A stretch of 28,031 nt of DNA from CG1-02-35-72 sp036170135 (GTDB lineage Bacteria > Bacteroidota > Bacteroidia > Flavobacteriales > Flavobacteriaceae), in assembly GCA_036170135.1 (NCBI GenBank), contig JAVHOP010000130.1, forward strand, positions 1 through 28,031. The letters run 5' to 3'. This document shows positions 1 through 7,102 of the stretch, piece after piece (position 1 is the first letter of the stretch; each line of letters starts with the position of its first letter). A model generated the notes under the pieces. That model had not been told where the DNA came from. It saw only the letters and a program-made list of their open reading frames with translations, and made no database searches. Position numbers and translations under genes: made by a program.

Positions 1-18
1 GATTTAAAGACAAATAAA

Positions 19-255
19 ATGAATACTATCCAGTTGAAACAAGAACTAATTCATAGGATTTCCAGAATTGAAGACATTGACTTTCTCAATGCTATCAAGA
101 CAATTTTGGACTATAAGAAAAAAGAGTCTTTTATTGAATTAACAGCTGACCAGGAGAAAGAATTGCTTTTTGCAAGTAAAGAGGCGAAAAAAGGAAATGT
201 GATTTCACAATCAGAAATGGATCAAAAAGTGGAAGAATGGCTAAGCGAGAAGTAA
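19..255 (+). CDS. Type II toxin-antitoxin system antitoxin, small addiction-module component
   Basis: This 78-residue acidic/helical protein is the likely antitoxin of a type II toxin-antitoxin pair: it would bind and neutralise the toxin encoded directly downstream and repress its own promoter. The N-terminal part (LIHRISRIEDIDFLNAI, about residues 11-27) and the C-terminal pattern of a Lys/Glu-rich helix ending in VEEWLSEK match the short Bacteroidota antitoxins I know beside RelE/ParE toxins. Its end overlaps the toxin start by 19 nt in another frame, which is typical of translational coupling. Only 18 bases lie upstream, so its promoter is outside the window. The assignment rests mainly on partner, size and sequence style; no DNA-binding domain is obvious. 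Confidence 0.8.
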   Translation: MNTIQLKQELIHRISRIEDIDFLNAIKTILDYKKKESFIELTADQEKELLFASKEAKKGNVISQSEMDQKVEEWLSEK

Positions 256-539
256 TCTGGACGAAAAATTCCGAAATTCAATTGCAAGAAATTCTTGAAT
301 TCTTCACTAAAAGAAACAAAAGCGGATTATACTCGAGAAAACTTTATAAGAAATTTAAGACAGAACTTATTACTGTCTCGAAAAATCCTGAATCAGGAAT
401 AAAAACAAAACTAGACCAAATTAGAGGCCTGGTTATTGAAGATTATATTTTATTTTACGAAATACTTGAAGACAGAATAATAATTCTGAAAGTTTGGGAT
501 TGCAGACAGGATCCTAACAAACTAAATATTCTGAGATAA
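237..539 (+). CDS. RelE/ParE-family toxin
   Basis: A 100-residue basic protein with the RelE/ParE fold pattern: an N-terminal strand (REVIWTKNSEIQL), two helices with Lys-rich faces (about residues 15-50), then the strands with RGLVIEDYILFYEI (about 64-77) and the terminal IIILKVWDCRQDP (about 82-94). ParE/RelE-type toxins either poison gyrase or cleave mRNA on the ribosome; sequence alone does not say which. The start ATG at 237 lies inside the antitoxin gene, giving a 19-nt overlap. The pair stands alone, followed by a structured intergenic element rather than more operon genes. The family is secure; the target is not. Confidence 0.85.
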   Translation: MAKREVIWTKNSEIQLQEILEFFTKRNKSGLYSRKLYKKFKTELITVSKNPESGIKTKLDQIRGLVIEDYILFYEILEDRIIILKVWDCRQDPNKLNILR

Positions 540-551
540 ACAACAACTAAT

Positions 552-605
552 GCCAACAGCTAGAGTTTCGTTGGGTGCGTAGCACGAACAATGAAACTCC
601 TGTTG
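552..605 (+). repeat. Imperfect hairpin element A after the toxin-antitoxin pair
   Basis: The arm CAACAG at 554-559 pairs with CTGTTG at 600-605, and 563-573 (GAGTTTCGTTG) pairs with 589-599 with one G-T wobble, leaving a 15-nt loop and a 3-nt bulge. It is not followed by a T run, so it is not a classical terminator. It sits 15 nt after the toxin stop codon and begins with GCCAAC, like the left ends of the other elements in this region. It is shorter than elements B, C and D, and its right boundary is unclear (a GTTAACC lies at 627-633). Confidence 0.55.
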
Positions 606-666
606 AACGAAACCAATTACATATCCGTTAACCTATGCATTTGTCTACTTTAGTGCTGTCCTAAAA

Positions 667-783
667 ATGGGAAGCTTACATTTGCATATTCATCTAATCA
701 CATCTGACCGACAAAAAATGGGGCATTTAGACGAAGTGTTGTTTAAAAAAGGAACAATGAAGCTTTACTTACCGAAAGAATGA
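667..783 (+). CDS. Very small ORF (38 aa), doubtful gene
   Basis: An ATG at 667 opens a 38-codon frame (begins MGSLHLHIHL, ends MKLYLPKE, stop TGA 781-783) in the otherwise gene-free stretch 540-936. It lies on the same strand as its neighbours and exactly between hairpin elements A and B, the position a cassette gene would occupy. I do not recognise the product. It could be a tiny gene, the 3' remnant of a decayed gene, or chance. The rest of 540-936 holds only the two inverted-repeat elements. Confidence 0.2.
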   Translation: MGSLHLHIHLITSDRQKMGHLDEVLFKKGTMKLYLPKE

Positions 784-795
784 AAAAACAACGAA

Positions 796-931
796 GGCAT
801 AACAGGGGTTTTGCAAAAAAGCGGGTTTCAGTGCTTAACCTAAATTTAGCAATTTTTATTAACTTTGGTGCTTAATCAAAGGAAAGTGCATTTTAAACCG
901 CTTCTTCGCAATTACCCGATCGTTAGCTACC
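796..931 (+). repeat. Large imperfect inverted-repeat element B (attC-like)
   Basis: The left arm 813-834 pairs imperfectly with the right arm 886-909 (GCAAAAAAGCGGGTTT against AAACCGCTTCTTCGC, a few mismatches and bulges). An outer TAAC at 800-803 can pair with GTTA at 922-925. The unpaired centre is AT-rich and contains GTGCTT twice (831-836 and 868-873). The element begins near GGCATAAC and ends near CGTTAGCTACC. It runs up to the ATG of the lipoprotein gene at 937 and looks like a folded single-strand recombination site or a structured intergenic repeat rather than a terminator. Confidence 0.6.
860..867 (+). promoter_or_regulatory. Possible Bacteroidota -7 promoter box inside element B
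   Basis: TAACTTTG matches the Bacteroidota -7 consensus TAnnTTTG exactly and lies 70 nt before the lipoprotein ATG, in the unpaired centre of element B. No clear TTG/TTTG -33 box is seen at the usual distance, so this is only a candidate. If real, the element would supply the promoter of the gene behind it. Confidence 0.3.
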
Positions 932-936
932 ATTAT

Positions 937-1746
937 ATGAAGACACCGATAACCATAACATTTTTCGTTTTAACCTTGCTTTTTTCTTGTGACAGTTCGA
1001 CAAAGAAAACGCAGGACGAAAAAAAGGTAACGTATATTGACACGTTGCAACAGGATAGCTCAAAGACAAGAAATCCAATCGAAGAAACATTAAAGACAAT
1101 TCCCAAAAACATAAAACCTGTATTGGGTTACAGGTTTATTGTATTAGGAGACTTTGACGGAGATGATAAAAAAGAAAAACTCATTGAGCATTTTTATTCA
1201 GGACTTGACAATAAAGAAACAAATAAGTTCTACGACGGTTTATCTGACTATGACCAACTTGTTGCCTTGACAGTAAAGAAAGAACCATTTTCATTTGTAA
1301 GCTCTGACAACAGACTAATTGATACTTTGCATGTTTCTTCTGGCGGACAACTTTTAGGACTTTCTTATCTTAAAAATGAAGGTGACCTAAATGGTGACGG
1401 AACGGACGAAGTTTCTTATGTTGTTAACTGGGCTGATTGGTCAAATTTGAACACTTGGCATTTGGTGACTTACAAAAACAAAAAATGGATAGAACTATAT
1501 TCATTTCCAATTTTGGACTGGCAACTTCCTGACCTACCCGAAACTTTTAATCAGTATGGCCTATTCGGACTTGAACAGAAAATAATAAATTCAACAAATA
1601 ATACAATTAATAAGCGAATAGAAAAGGAACTTTTATCATTCAAAGGTCTTGTGAAAAAAGTAAAAACAAATAAAATTCAAGTAATATTTAGAAATGACGA
1701 AGCAGAAGAAGATACAATGATTGTGGACTTAAAGCGAATGAAATGA
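937..1746 (+). CDS. Putative lipoprotein with two Asp-rich (calcium-loop-like) motifs
   Basis: I do not recognise the specific function. The frame is open from a TTG at 865, but that extension runs through element B; the ATG at 937 gives a proper lipoprotein signal (hydrophobic residues 5-16, lipobox LFSC with Cys18, then DSS and Lys residues). The product has 269 residues. Two Asp-rich loops, DFDGDDKKE (72-80) and DLNGDGTDE (150-158), resemble the DxDGDxxxE loops of FG-GAP/VCBS or EF-hand-like proteins, so metal binding is plausible. The protein would be anchored in a membrane facing the periplasm or the surface. It lies alone between inverted-repeat elements B and C, typical of accessory cargo. 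The lipoprotein call is fairly sure; the role is unknown. Confidence 0.75.
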   Translation: MKTPITITFFVLTLLFSCDSSTKKTQDEKKVTYIDTLQQDSSKTRNPIEETLKTIPKNIKPVLGYRFIVLGDFDGDDKKEKLIEHFYSGLDNKETNKFYDGLSDYDQLVALTVKKEPFSFVSSDNRLIDTLHVSSGGQLLGLSYLKNEGDLNGDGTDEVSYVVNWADWSNLNTWHLVTYKNKKWIELYSFPILDWQLPDLPETFNQYGLFGLEQKIINSTNNTINKRIEKELLSFKGLVKKVKTNKIQVIFRNDEAEEDTMIVDLKRMK

Positions 1747-1752
1747 AAAGAA

Positions 1753-1885
1753 TAACGGCAGCTAATACGGGTTTGGCAAAAGTGGGGGTGTAGTGGTTAA
1801 ATGAAGCTATGTGCTTCTATTAAAGTTTGTGCTTGGTTGACAGTGAAGAGCTTCTAGATCCCACCTGCGTGTAGCTGCAAAACGA
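1753..1885 (+). repeat. Large imperfect inverted-repeat element C (attC-like)
   Basis: The left arm GCAGCTAATACGGGT at 1758-1772 pairs with ACCTGCGTGTAGCTGC at 1863-1878 with few mismatches. The unpaired centre carries GTGCTT at 1811-1816 and 1829-1834. Its core at 1819-1834 is identical to the core of element B (858-873) at 13 of 16 positions by eye. It fills almost the whole interval between the lipoprotein stop and the RhuM start, with no T run following the stem. Confidence 0.6.
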
Positions 1886-1902
1886 TATAAATAATTAATT
1901 TA

Positions 1903-2943
1903 ATGATAGATAAAGATAAAAAAATACAAATACGAAATAGCACTGCTGAATTTTTGATTTTTACAAATCAAAGTAAAACATCAACAATTGAAGTTCGATA
2001 TGAAGATGAAACAATTTGGTTAAGTCAAAAATTAATAGCTGAATTATTTGATGTTGAAGTAAATACTATAAATTATCATTTAAAAGAAATATACAAAAGT
2101 GGTGAAATTCAGGAAGAACGAACTATTCGAAAATTTAGAATAGTTCAAACAGAAGGAAGCAGGGAAGTAAATAGAGAGATTGATTTTTACAATCTTGATG
2201 CCATAATTTCAGTAGGATTCAGAGTTAATTCAGTTCGTGCCACACAGTTTAGACAATGGGCAACACAAGTTGTAAAAGAATATGCAATAAAGGGTTATGT
2301 TCTTGACCGTAAGCGAATGGAAAACGGAACTTTTATTGACGAAGATTATTTTGAACAGCTACTCGAAGAAATCAGAGAAATTAGATTAAGCGAACGCCGC
2401 TTTTATCAAAAAATTACAGATATTTACGCTACAAGTATAGATTACAATAAAGATGCCCCGACAACAAAAGATTTTTTTGCAAAAATTCAGAACAAATTAC
2501 ATTACGCAATACATCAACTTACAGCAGCAGAATTAATAGTAAAACGTGCTGATAATAAAAGAGATTATATGGGATTAACTTCGTGGAAAAATAGTCCGGA
2601 AGGAAAAATTTTTAAAAGTGATGTTTCAATTGCAAAAAATTATTTAACCAAAGAAGAATTAGAAAGTTTAGGTAGAATTGTTAATGCTTATCTTGAATTA
2701 GCGGAAAATAGAGCCAAACGACAAATTCCGATGACAATGGAAGACTGGGCAAAAAGATTAGATTTATTTCTACAATTTGATGATAGAGAAATACTTCAAA
2801 ATGCTGGTACAATAAGTGCTGAAATTGCAAAACAACACGCAGAAAGCGAATTTGAAAAATACAGAATTGTTCAAGATAAATTGTTCCAATCGGATTTTGA
2901 TAAATTAATAGAAAATATTGTTAATAAACAAATTGAAGAATAA
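1903..2943 (+). CDS. rhuM: RhuM-family protein
   Basis: A 346-residue cytoplasmic protein of the RhuM family, first named from a Salmonella pathogenicity island and common on genomic islands; its biochemical role is not settled. A helix-turn-helix-like segment is seen at about residues 38-64 (IWLSQKLIAELFDVEVNTIN and following). The family signature FYNLDAIISVGFRV...RATQFRQWA spans about 95-120. The rest is a charged, mostly helical C-terminal half. Length is as usual for the family. The gene stands alone between elements C and D in the same orientation as the other accessory genes, which fits horizontally acquired cargo. The family is secure; a regulatory or toxin-related role is only inferred from the HTH-like part and typical contexts. 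Confidence 0.85.
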   Translation: MIDKDKKIQIRNSTAEFLIFTNQSKTSTIEVRYEDETIWLSQKLIAELFDVEVNTINYHLKEIYKSGEIQEERTIRKFRIVQTEGSREVNREIDFYNLDAIISVGFRVNSVRATQFRQWATQVVKEYAIKGYVLDRKRMENGTFIDEDYFEQLLEEIREIRLSERRFYQKITDIYATSIDYNKDAPTTKDFFAKIQNKLHYAIHQLTAAELIVKRADNKRDYMGLTSWKNSPEGKIFKSDVSIAKNYLTKEELESLGRIVNAYLELAENRAKRQIPMTMEDWAKRLDLFLQFDDREILQNAGTISAEIAKQHAESEFEKYRIVQDKLFQSDFDKLIENIVNKQIEE

Positions 2944-2952
2944 AAATACCAT

Positions 2953-3075
2953 AACAAATGCTAAAACGACAAGTGCAGGCATTGTGCGAAACTTGAAATT
3001 ACTTTACAATAATTTACATTGTGCTGAATTGAAACATTTATATTTAAGTTCCTGTACCTGCGTTTAGCATTTCAC
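2953..3075 (+). repeat. Large imperfect inverted-repeat element D (attC-like)
   Basis: The left arm AAATGCTAAAACG at 2956-2968 pairs with CGTTTAGCATTT at 3061-3072, and GCAGG at 2975-2979 can pair with CCTGC at 3057-3061 as an alternative inner pairing. The centre contains TTGTGCT near 3019-3024, resembling the GTGCTT cores of B and C. It starts 9 nt after the RhuM stop codon and is the last such element. The rest of the gene-free stretch 2944-3284 shows nothing clear except a promoter-like box near 3258. Confidence 0.55.
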
Positions 3076-3257
3076 CTTATATAATATTTAAAATTATTTA
3101 ACCAAAACTAATTCAGCAATTCAGGAGCTCTGGCAAAACTAAGTTCAACTTGTCACAAATTTAATTTATCTCTTTAGTAATAATGATAGGCAGTAGTTCG
3201 TTAAAGTTGGCGAGTTTAATTATAGAAATAGATATAAATTTAGACTTTTAAATGATT

Positions 3258-3265
3258 TATTTTTG
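3258..3265 (+). promoter_or_regulatory. Candidate -7 box for the Mpo1-like/csaA/FAD-oxidase operon
   Basis: TATTTTTG matches TAnnTTTG and lies 20 nt before the ATG at 3285, giving a short A-rich 5' leader. A -33 TTTG is not clear at the expected distance. The position at the head of a three-gene operon supports it. Confidence 0.4.
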
Positions 3266-3284
3266 AAACAAAAAAGAACTACAA

Positions 3285-3743
3285 ATGAAAACTATTGAGC
3301 AATGGCTATCAGAATATGACTTAAACCATCAAAATAAGACTAACATCATTATTCATTATATATGTGTACCAGCCATTTATTTTTCGGTTATAGGATTATT
3401 CATGAGTATTCCGCCAACTATTTTATCGCGAACACTAAATTTAGAAAATCCACTTATTGAAAATTGGGGTGCGCCCATATCTGCCGTAATTTTACTCTTT
3501 TATGTTCTTTTATCGATAAGAGTCGCCATTAAAATGTTGCTATTTTCAGCTTTGTGTATCTTGGGAAATTATTATTTATCAAAAGTGACACCACAGTTTA
3601 ACACCGCTTTAATACTCCTTATTCTTGGTTTTATCGGACAATTTTATGGTCATTTTATTGAGCGTAATAAACCATCATTTCTTAAAGATGTACAATTTCT
3701 ATTAATAGGACCAGCTTGGGTAATAAAAAAGATTTTTGGATAA
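3285..3743 (+). CDS. Mpo1-like (DUF962) family membrane protein
   Basis: A 152-residue inner-membrane protein of the DUF962/Mpo1-like family. The yeast member Mpo1 is an Fe2+-dependent dioxygenase of 2-hydroxy fatty acids; the bacterial function is not established. The N-terminal KTIEQWLSEYDLNHQNKTNIIIHYICVP stretch (residues 2-29) is the family hallmark, with His15 and His25 as likely metal ligands. GQFYGHFIERNKPSF (about 117-131) adds a third conserved His. Four hydrophobic segments are visible (about 25-43, 64-80, 82-96 and 103-120). The stop codon lies 1 nt before the csaA ATG, so the two are translationally linked. Confidence 0.85.
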   Translation: MKTIEQWLSEYDLNHQNKTNIIIHYICVPAIYFSVIGLFMSIPPTILSRTLNLENPLIENWGAPISAVILLFYVLLSIRVAIKMLLFSALCILGNYYLSKVTPQFNTALILLILGFIGQFYGHFIERNKPSFLKDVQFLLIGPAWVIKKIFG

Positions 3744-3744
3744 C

Positions 3745-4095
3745 ATGTATCATAAAATTTTCAATAATATTTCGTTTGATGATTTTAGTAAACTGGATAT
3801 ACGCATCGGGACTATTGTTGATGTTCAAGATTTTGACAAAGCACGTAAACTGGCATATCAATTAAAAATTGATTTTGGTAGCTTAGGCATTAAACAATCG
3901 AGTGCGCAAATAACCTCATTATATTCAAAATCAGCTCTTTTAAATCGTCAAATTATTGCCATAGTAAATTTTGAGCGCAAACAAATAGCTAATTTTTTTA
4001 GTGAGTGTTTGATTTTAGGCGTTGCCAATTCTGACGGTAAAATTGTTTTACTTCAATCAGATAAACCAATTAAAAACGGGACTTCCATTAGTTAA
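3745..4095 (+). CDS. csaA: CsaA-type tRNA-binding-domain protein
   Basis: A 116-residue stand-alone tRNA-binding (OB-fold) domain. FDDFSKLDIRIGTIVDV near the start, then KARKLAYQL, GIKQSSAQIT, ALLNRQIIAIVNFERKQI and the final LLQSDKPIKNGTSIS follow the CsaA family over its full length. CsaA is described as a dimeric export-related chaperone in Bacillus that also binds tRNA. An upstream in-frame TTG (3736) overlaps the preceding gene; the ATG at 3745, 1 nt after the preceding stop, is the better start and gives the usual family length. It is followed 2 nt later by the large oxidoreductase gene, so all three are probably co-transcribed. Confidence 0.92.
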   Translation: MYHKIFNNISFDDFSKLDIRIGTIVDVQDFDKARKLAYQLKIDFGSLGIKQSSAQITSLYSKSALLNRQIIAIVNFERKQIANFFSECLILGVANSDGKIVLLQSDKPIKNGTSIS

Positions 4096-4097
4096 AG

Positions 4098-7007
4098 ATG
4101 ATAGATAATAACTTTTTAAATGATTTAAAATTAAAGCTAAATGGCGATTTGTTTTTCGACGATTTACACAAAGCTATTTATGCTACAGATGCATCGGTTT
4201 ATAGAAAAATTCCACTTGCAATTGCTTATCCAAAGGATTTATTTGATCTAAAAGCGCTGATAAATTTTGCGCAACATCATCGTATTGGGTTAATTCCTAG
4301 AACAGCTGGCACTTCTTTAGCAGGACAATGTGTTGGTGATGGTTTGGTTGTAGATACCTCTAAATATTTTACAAGAATTTTAGGTTTTAATGAGAGCGAA
4401 AAATCGGTAATAGTTGAACCTGGTGTGATTCGCGACGATTTAAATCGGTTTTTAAAACCTTATGGATTATTTTTTGGACCAAATACATCTACATCTAATC
4501 GCTGTATGATTGGTGGTATGGTTGGTAATAATTCATCTGGTTCAACATCAATTAGGTATGGCGTTACACGCGATAAAATCATTCAGTTAAACACCGTTTT
4601 AAGCGATGGTTCAACGGCTATTTTTAAGACGATTTCTTCCGATGGTTTTAAATCAAAAATGCAAGGACAAAACCTTGAAAATAAAATATACCATCAGCTT
4701 TTTGATGAATTATCACAAGAAAATATTCAAACTGAAATCCTCAAAAATTTCCCAAACCCTAAAATTCACCGTCGCAATCACGGTTACGCTGTTGATTCGC
4801 TTTTAAATTGTTCACTTTTTGGAGGCGAAAACGATTTTATTAATTTGGGGCAATTGCTTTGTGGTAGTGAAGGCACACTTGCTTTTACAACCGAAATTAC
4901 CTTGCAGTTAGATGATTTACCTCCTAAAGAAAATCTCATGATTGCAGTGCATTTTAAAAGTTTATCCGAGAGTTTGGAGGCTGTAGTCATAGCGATGAAA
5001 TATCATTTATACAGCTGTGAGTTGATGGATAAAACCATTTTAGATTGCACAAAAAGTAACCGCGAACAAGTACTTAATCGTTTTTTTATTGAAGGAGACC
5101 CCGGCGCTATTCTAATGATTGAAGTGGCTGCTACAACTAAAACTGAAGTTTTAAATCAGGCTCAAAATATAGTAAACGATTTAAAAAAGCACCAATTTGG
5201 TTATGCTTTTCCCATTCTAGAAGGCAACGATATTAATAAAGTTATCGAATTGCGCAAGGCTGGTTTAGGTTTATTGGGAAATATTATTGGCGATAAAAAA
5301 GCAGTTGCTTGTATTGAAGATACCGCCGTTTTGTTTTCAGATTTGCCAAAATATATCGGCGAATTACAAAAAATAATGGATAAATACGGACAGCGGGCTG
5401 TCTTTTTTGCGCACGCTGGTGCCGGCGAAATTCATATCCGCCCCATTTTAAATCTAAAAAAACAAACCGACGTAACACTATTCAGAACCATTACTACCGA
5501 AACCGCCAAATTGGTAAAAAGTTATGGCGGTTCTTTTAGTGGTGAACACGGCGATGGCATGGTGCGCGCCGAATTTATCCCCTTGATGATTGGCGAAAAA
5601 AATTATGATTTGCTTAAACGCATCAAAAACACGTTCGACCCAAACAATATTTTAAATCCGGGTAAGATTGTCAATCCGTTTAAAATGGATGAAAACTTGC
5701 GTTATATACCCGAACGTGAAGAACCAAAAATAGAAACTATTTTAGATTTCTCGGACTCGCTCGGAATTTTGCGCGCAACCGAAAAGTGCAATGGCTCAGG
5801 CGATTGCCGCAAATCAGTTGAAGCTGGAGGTGTGATGTGTCCGAGTTATCGTGCTACTAAAAATGAAACCGATACCACCCGAGCACGTGCCAATGCTTTA
5901 CGCGAATTTTTGACTAATTCAAATCAGCAAAATAAATTCAATCACAAAGAATTGAAACAAGTTTTCGATTTGTGTTTGAGCTGTAAAGCCTGTGCATCAG
6001 AATGTCCTAGTAATGTTGATGTTGCTGCGCTTAAAGCTGAGTTTTTATATCAATATCAAAGAGAAAATGTACCAGATTTAAGAACCAAAATGTTTGCTCA
6101 AAATGCCAAATTTGCGGCTAAAGTTGGAGGATTGGCTTTTTTGGCAAATCTAATTGCAAATACGTCTTTATCAAAACGCATTTTAGGAATTGCCACTCAA
6201 AGAAGCATTCCAAAAATTGCCAACCAATCTTTTTATAAATGGTTTTCAAAACAACAAAAACAAAAAAATTCAAAGAAATATCATGCTGCTGTTTATTTAT
6301 TTAATGATGAATTTACAAATTTTTACGATGTTAGTATCGGTAAAGATGCGGTTTTTTTGCTTGAAAGACTTGGTTATGAAGTTAAGGTAATTGAGCATTC
6401 CGAAAGTGGCAGAAGCGCAATCTCAAAAGGTTTTTTAGAAAATGCTAAAGTTTTTGCTGATGAAAATATAGCTATTTTTAAAGATCTCATCACAAAAGAT
6501 ACGCCACTTATAGGCATAGAGCCATCCGCCATTTTAACTTTTAGAGACGAATATTTGCGTTTGGCAGAAGATAAAGATAGTGCCAAAAATATAGCGAAAA
6601 ATACTTTTACCGTAGAGGAATTTATATCGCAAGAATTTACAAAAGGCAAGATTAAAAGCACTCAATTTACATTAGCCGAAAAGCAGATAAAAATCCATAC
6701 CCATTGTCATCAAAAATCATTGAGCAATAGTGCCAGTACCTTTGCCATGTTGAATATTCCTAAAAATTATTCCGTTCAGCTTTTAGCTTCAGGCTGTTGT
6801 GGTATGGCAGGATCATTTGGATACGAAAAAGAACATTACGAAATCAGTATGCAAATAGGAGAAGCTAATTTGTTTAAAAAATTGAGATCATTTTCTGCTG
6901 AAACAATTATTTCTGCAAACGGAACTAGTTGCCGACATCAAATTAAAGATGGTACAAATCGCCAAGCCTTGCATCCAATAAGCATTTTAAAAAATGCATT
7001 AAAGTGA
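4098..7007 (+). CDS. FAD-linked oxidase with C-terminal Fe-S/CCG domain (YdiJ/D-2-hydroxyacid dehydrogenase type)
   Basis: This 969-residue enzyme joins a VAO-type FAD oxidase to a GlpC-like iron-sulfur module. The FAD-binding loop PRTAGTSLAGQ is at about 67-77, the second FAD region GPNTSTSNRCMIGGM at 127-141, and SGEHGDGMVRAEF near 481-493 closes the substrate domain. Two ferredoxin-like Cys groups follow: C564..C570 with a later MCPSY, and C626-x2-C629-x2-C632-x3-C636. The C-terminal part has HCHQKS and GCCGMAGSFG (C900/C901), the CCG cluster motif. E. coli YdiJ, of the same architecture, oxidises D-2-hydroxyglutarate; D-lactate or glycolate oxidation is the main alternative. It would pass electrons to an acceptor at the membrane. 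Length is normal and all motifs are intact. Confidence 0.9.
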   Translation: MIDNNFLNDLKLKLNGDLFFDDLHKAIYATDASVYRKIPLAIAYPKDLFDLKALINFAQHHRIGLIPRTAGTSLAGQCVGDGLVVDTSKYFTRILGFNESEKSVIVEPGVIRDDLNRFLKPYGLFFGPNTSTSNRCMIGGMVGNNSSGSTSIRYGVTRDKIIQLNTVLSDGSTAIFKTISSDGFKSKMQGQNLENKIYHQLFDELSQENIQTEILKNFPNPKIHRRNHGYAVDSLLNCSLFGGENDFINLGQLLCGSEGTLAFTTEITLQLDDLPPKENLMIAVHFKSLSESLEAVVIAMKYHLYSCELMDKTILDCTKSNREQVLNRFFIEGDPGAILMIEVAATTKTEVLNQAQNIVNDLKKHQFGYAFPILEGNDINKVIELRKAGLGLLGNIIGDKKAVACIEDTAVLFSDLPKYIGELQKIMDKYGQRAVFFAHAGAGEIHIRPILNLKKQTDVTLFRTITTETAKLVKSYGGSFSGEHGDGMVRAEFIPLMIGEKNYDLLKRIKNTFDPNNILNPGKIVNPFKMDENLRYIPEREEPKIETILDFSDSLGILRATEKCNGSGDCRKSVEAGGVMCPSYRATKNETDTTRARANALREFLTNSNQQNKFNHKELKQVFDLCLSCKACASECPSNVDVAALKAEFLYQYQRENVPDLRTKMFAQNAKFAAKVGGLAFLANLIANTSLSKRILGIATQRSIPKIANQSFYKWFSKQQKQKNSKKYHAAVYLFNDEFTNFYDVSIGKDAVFLLERLGYEVKVIEHSESGRSAISKGFLENAKVFADENIAIFKDLITKDTPLIGIEPSAILTFRDEYLRLAEDKDSAKNIAKNTFTVEEFISQEFTKGKIKSTQFTLAEKQIKIHTHCHQKSLSNSASTFAMLNIPKNYSVQLLASGCCGMAGSFGYEKEHYEISMQIGEANLFKKLRSFSAETIISANGTSCRHQIKDGTNRQALHPISILKNALK

Positions 7008-7102
7008 TTTAACGCTCCATGAGTTGAAAACTTTAGCAGGGTTTTATGAGTTAATTAAATAAAATTCCTACTTTTAAAAACTTAAGACTAAATACAAACC
7101 AA

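Noticed and set aside
865..936. N-terminal extension of the lipoprotein gene from a TTG at 865
   Set aside because: The extension lies wholly within inverted-repeat element B and would bury the lipoprotein signal; the ATG at 937 gives a proper signal peptide and lipobox.
3736..3744. TTG start for csaA overlapping the Mpo1-like gene
   Set aside because: An ATG three codons later, 1 nt after the preceding stop, gives the normal family length.
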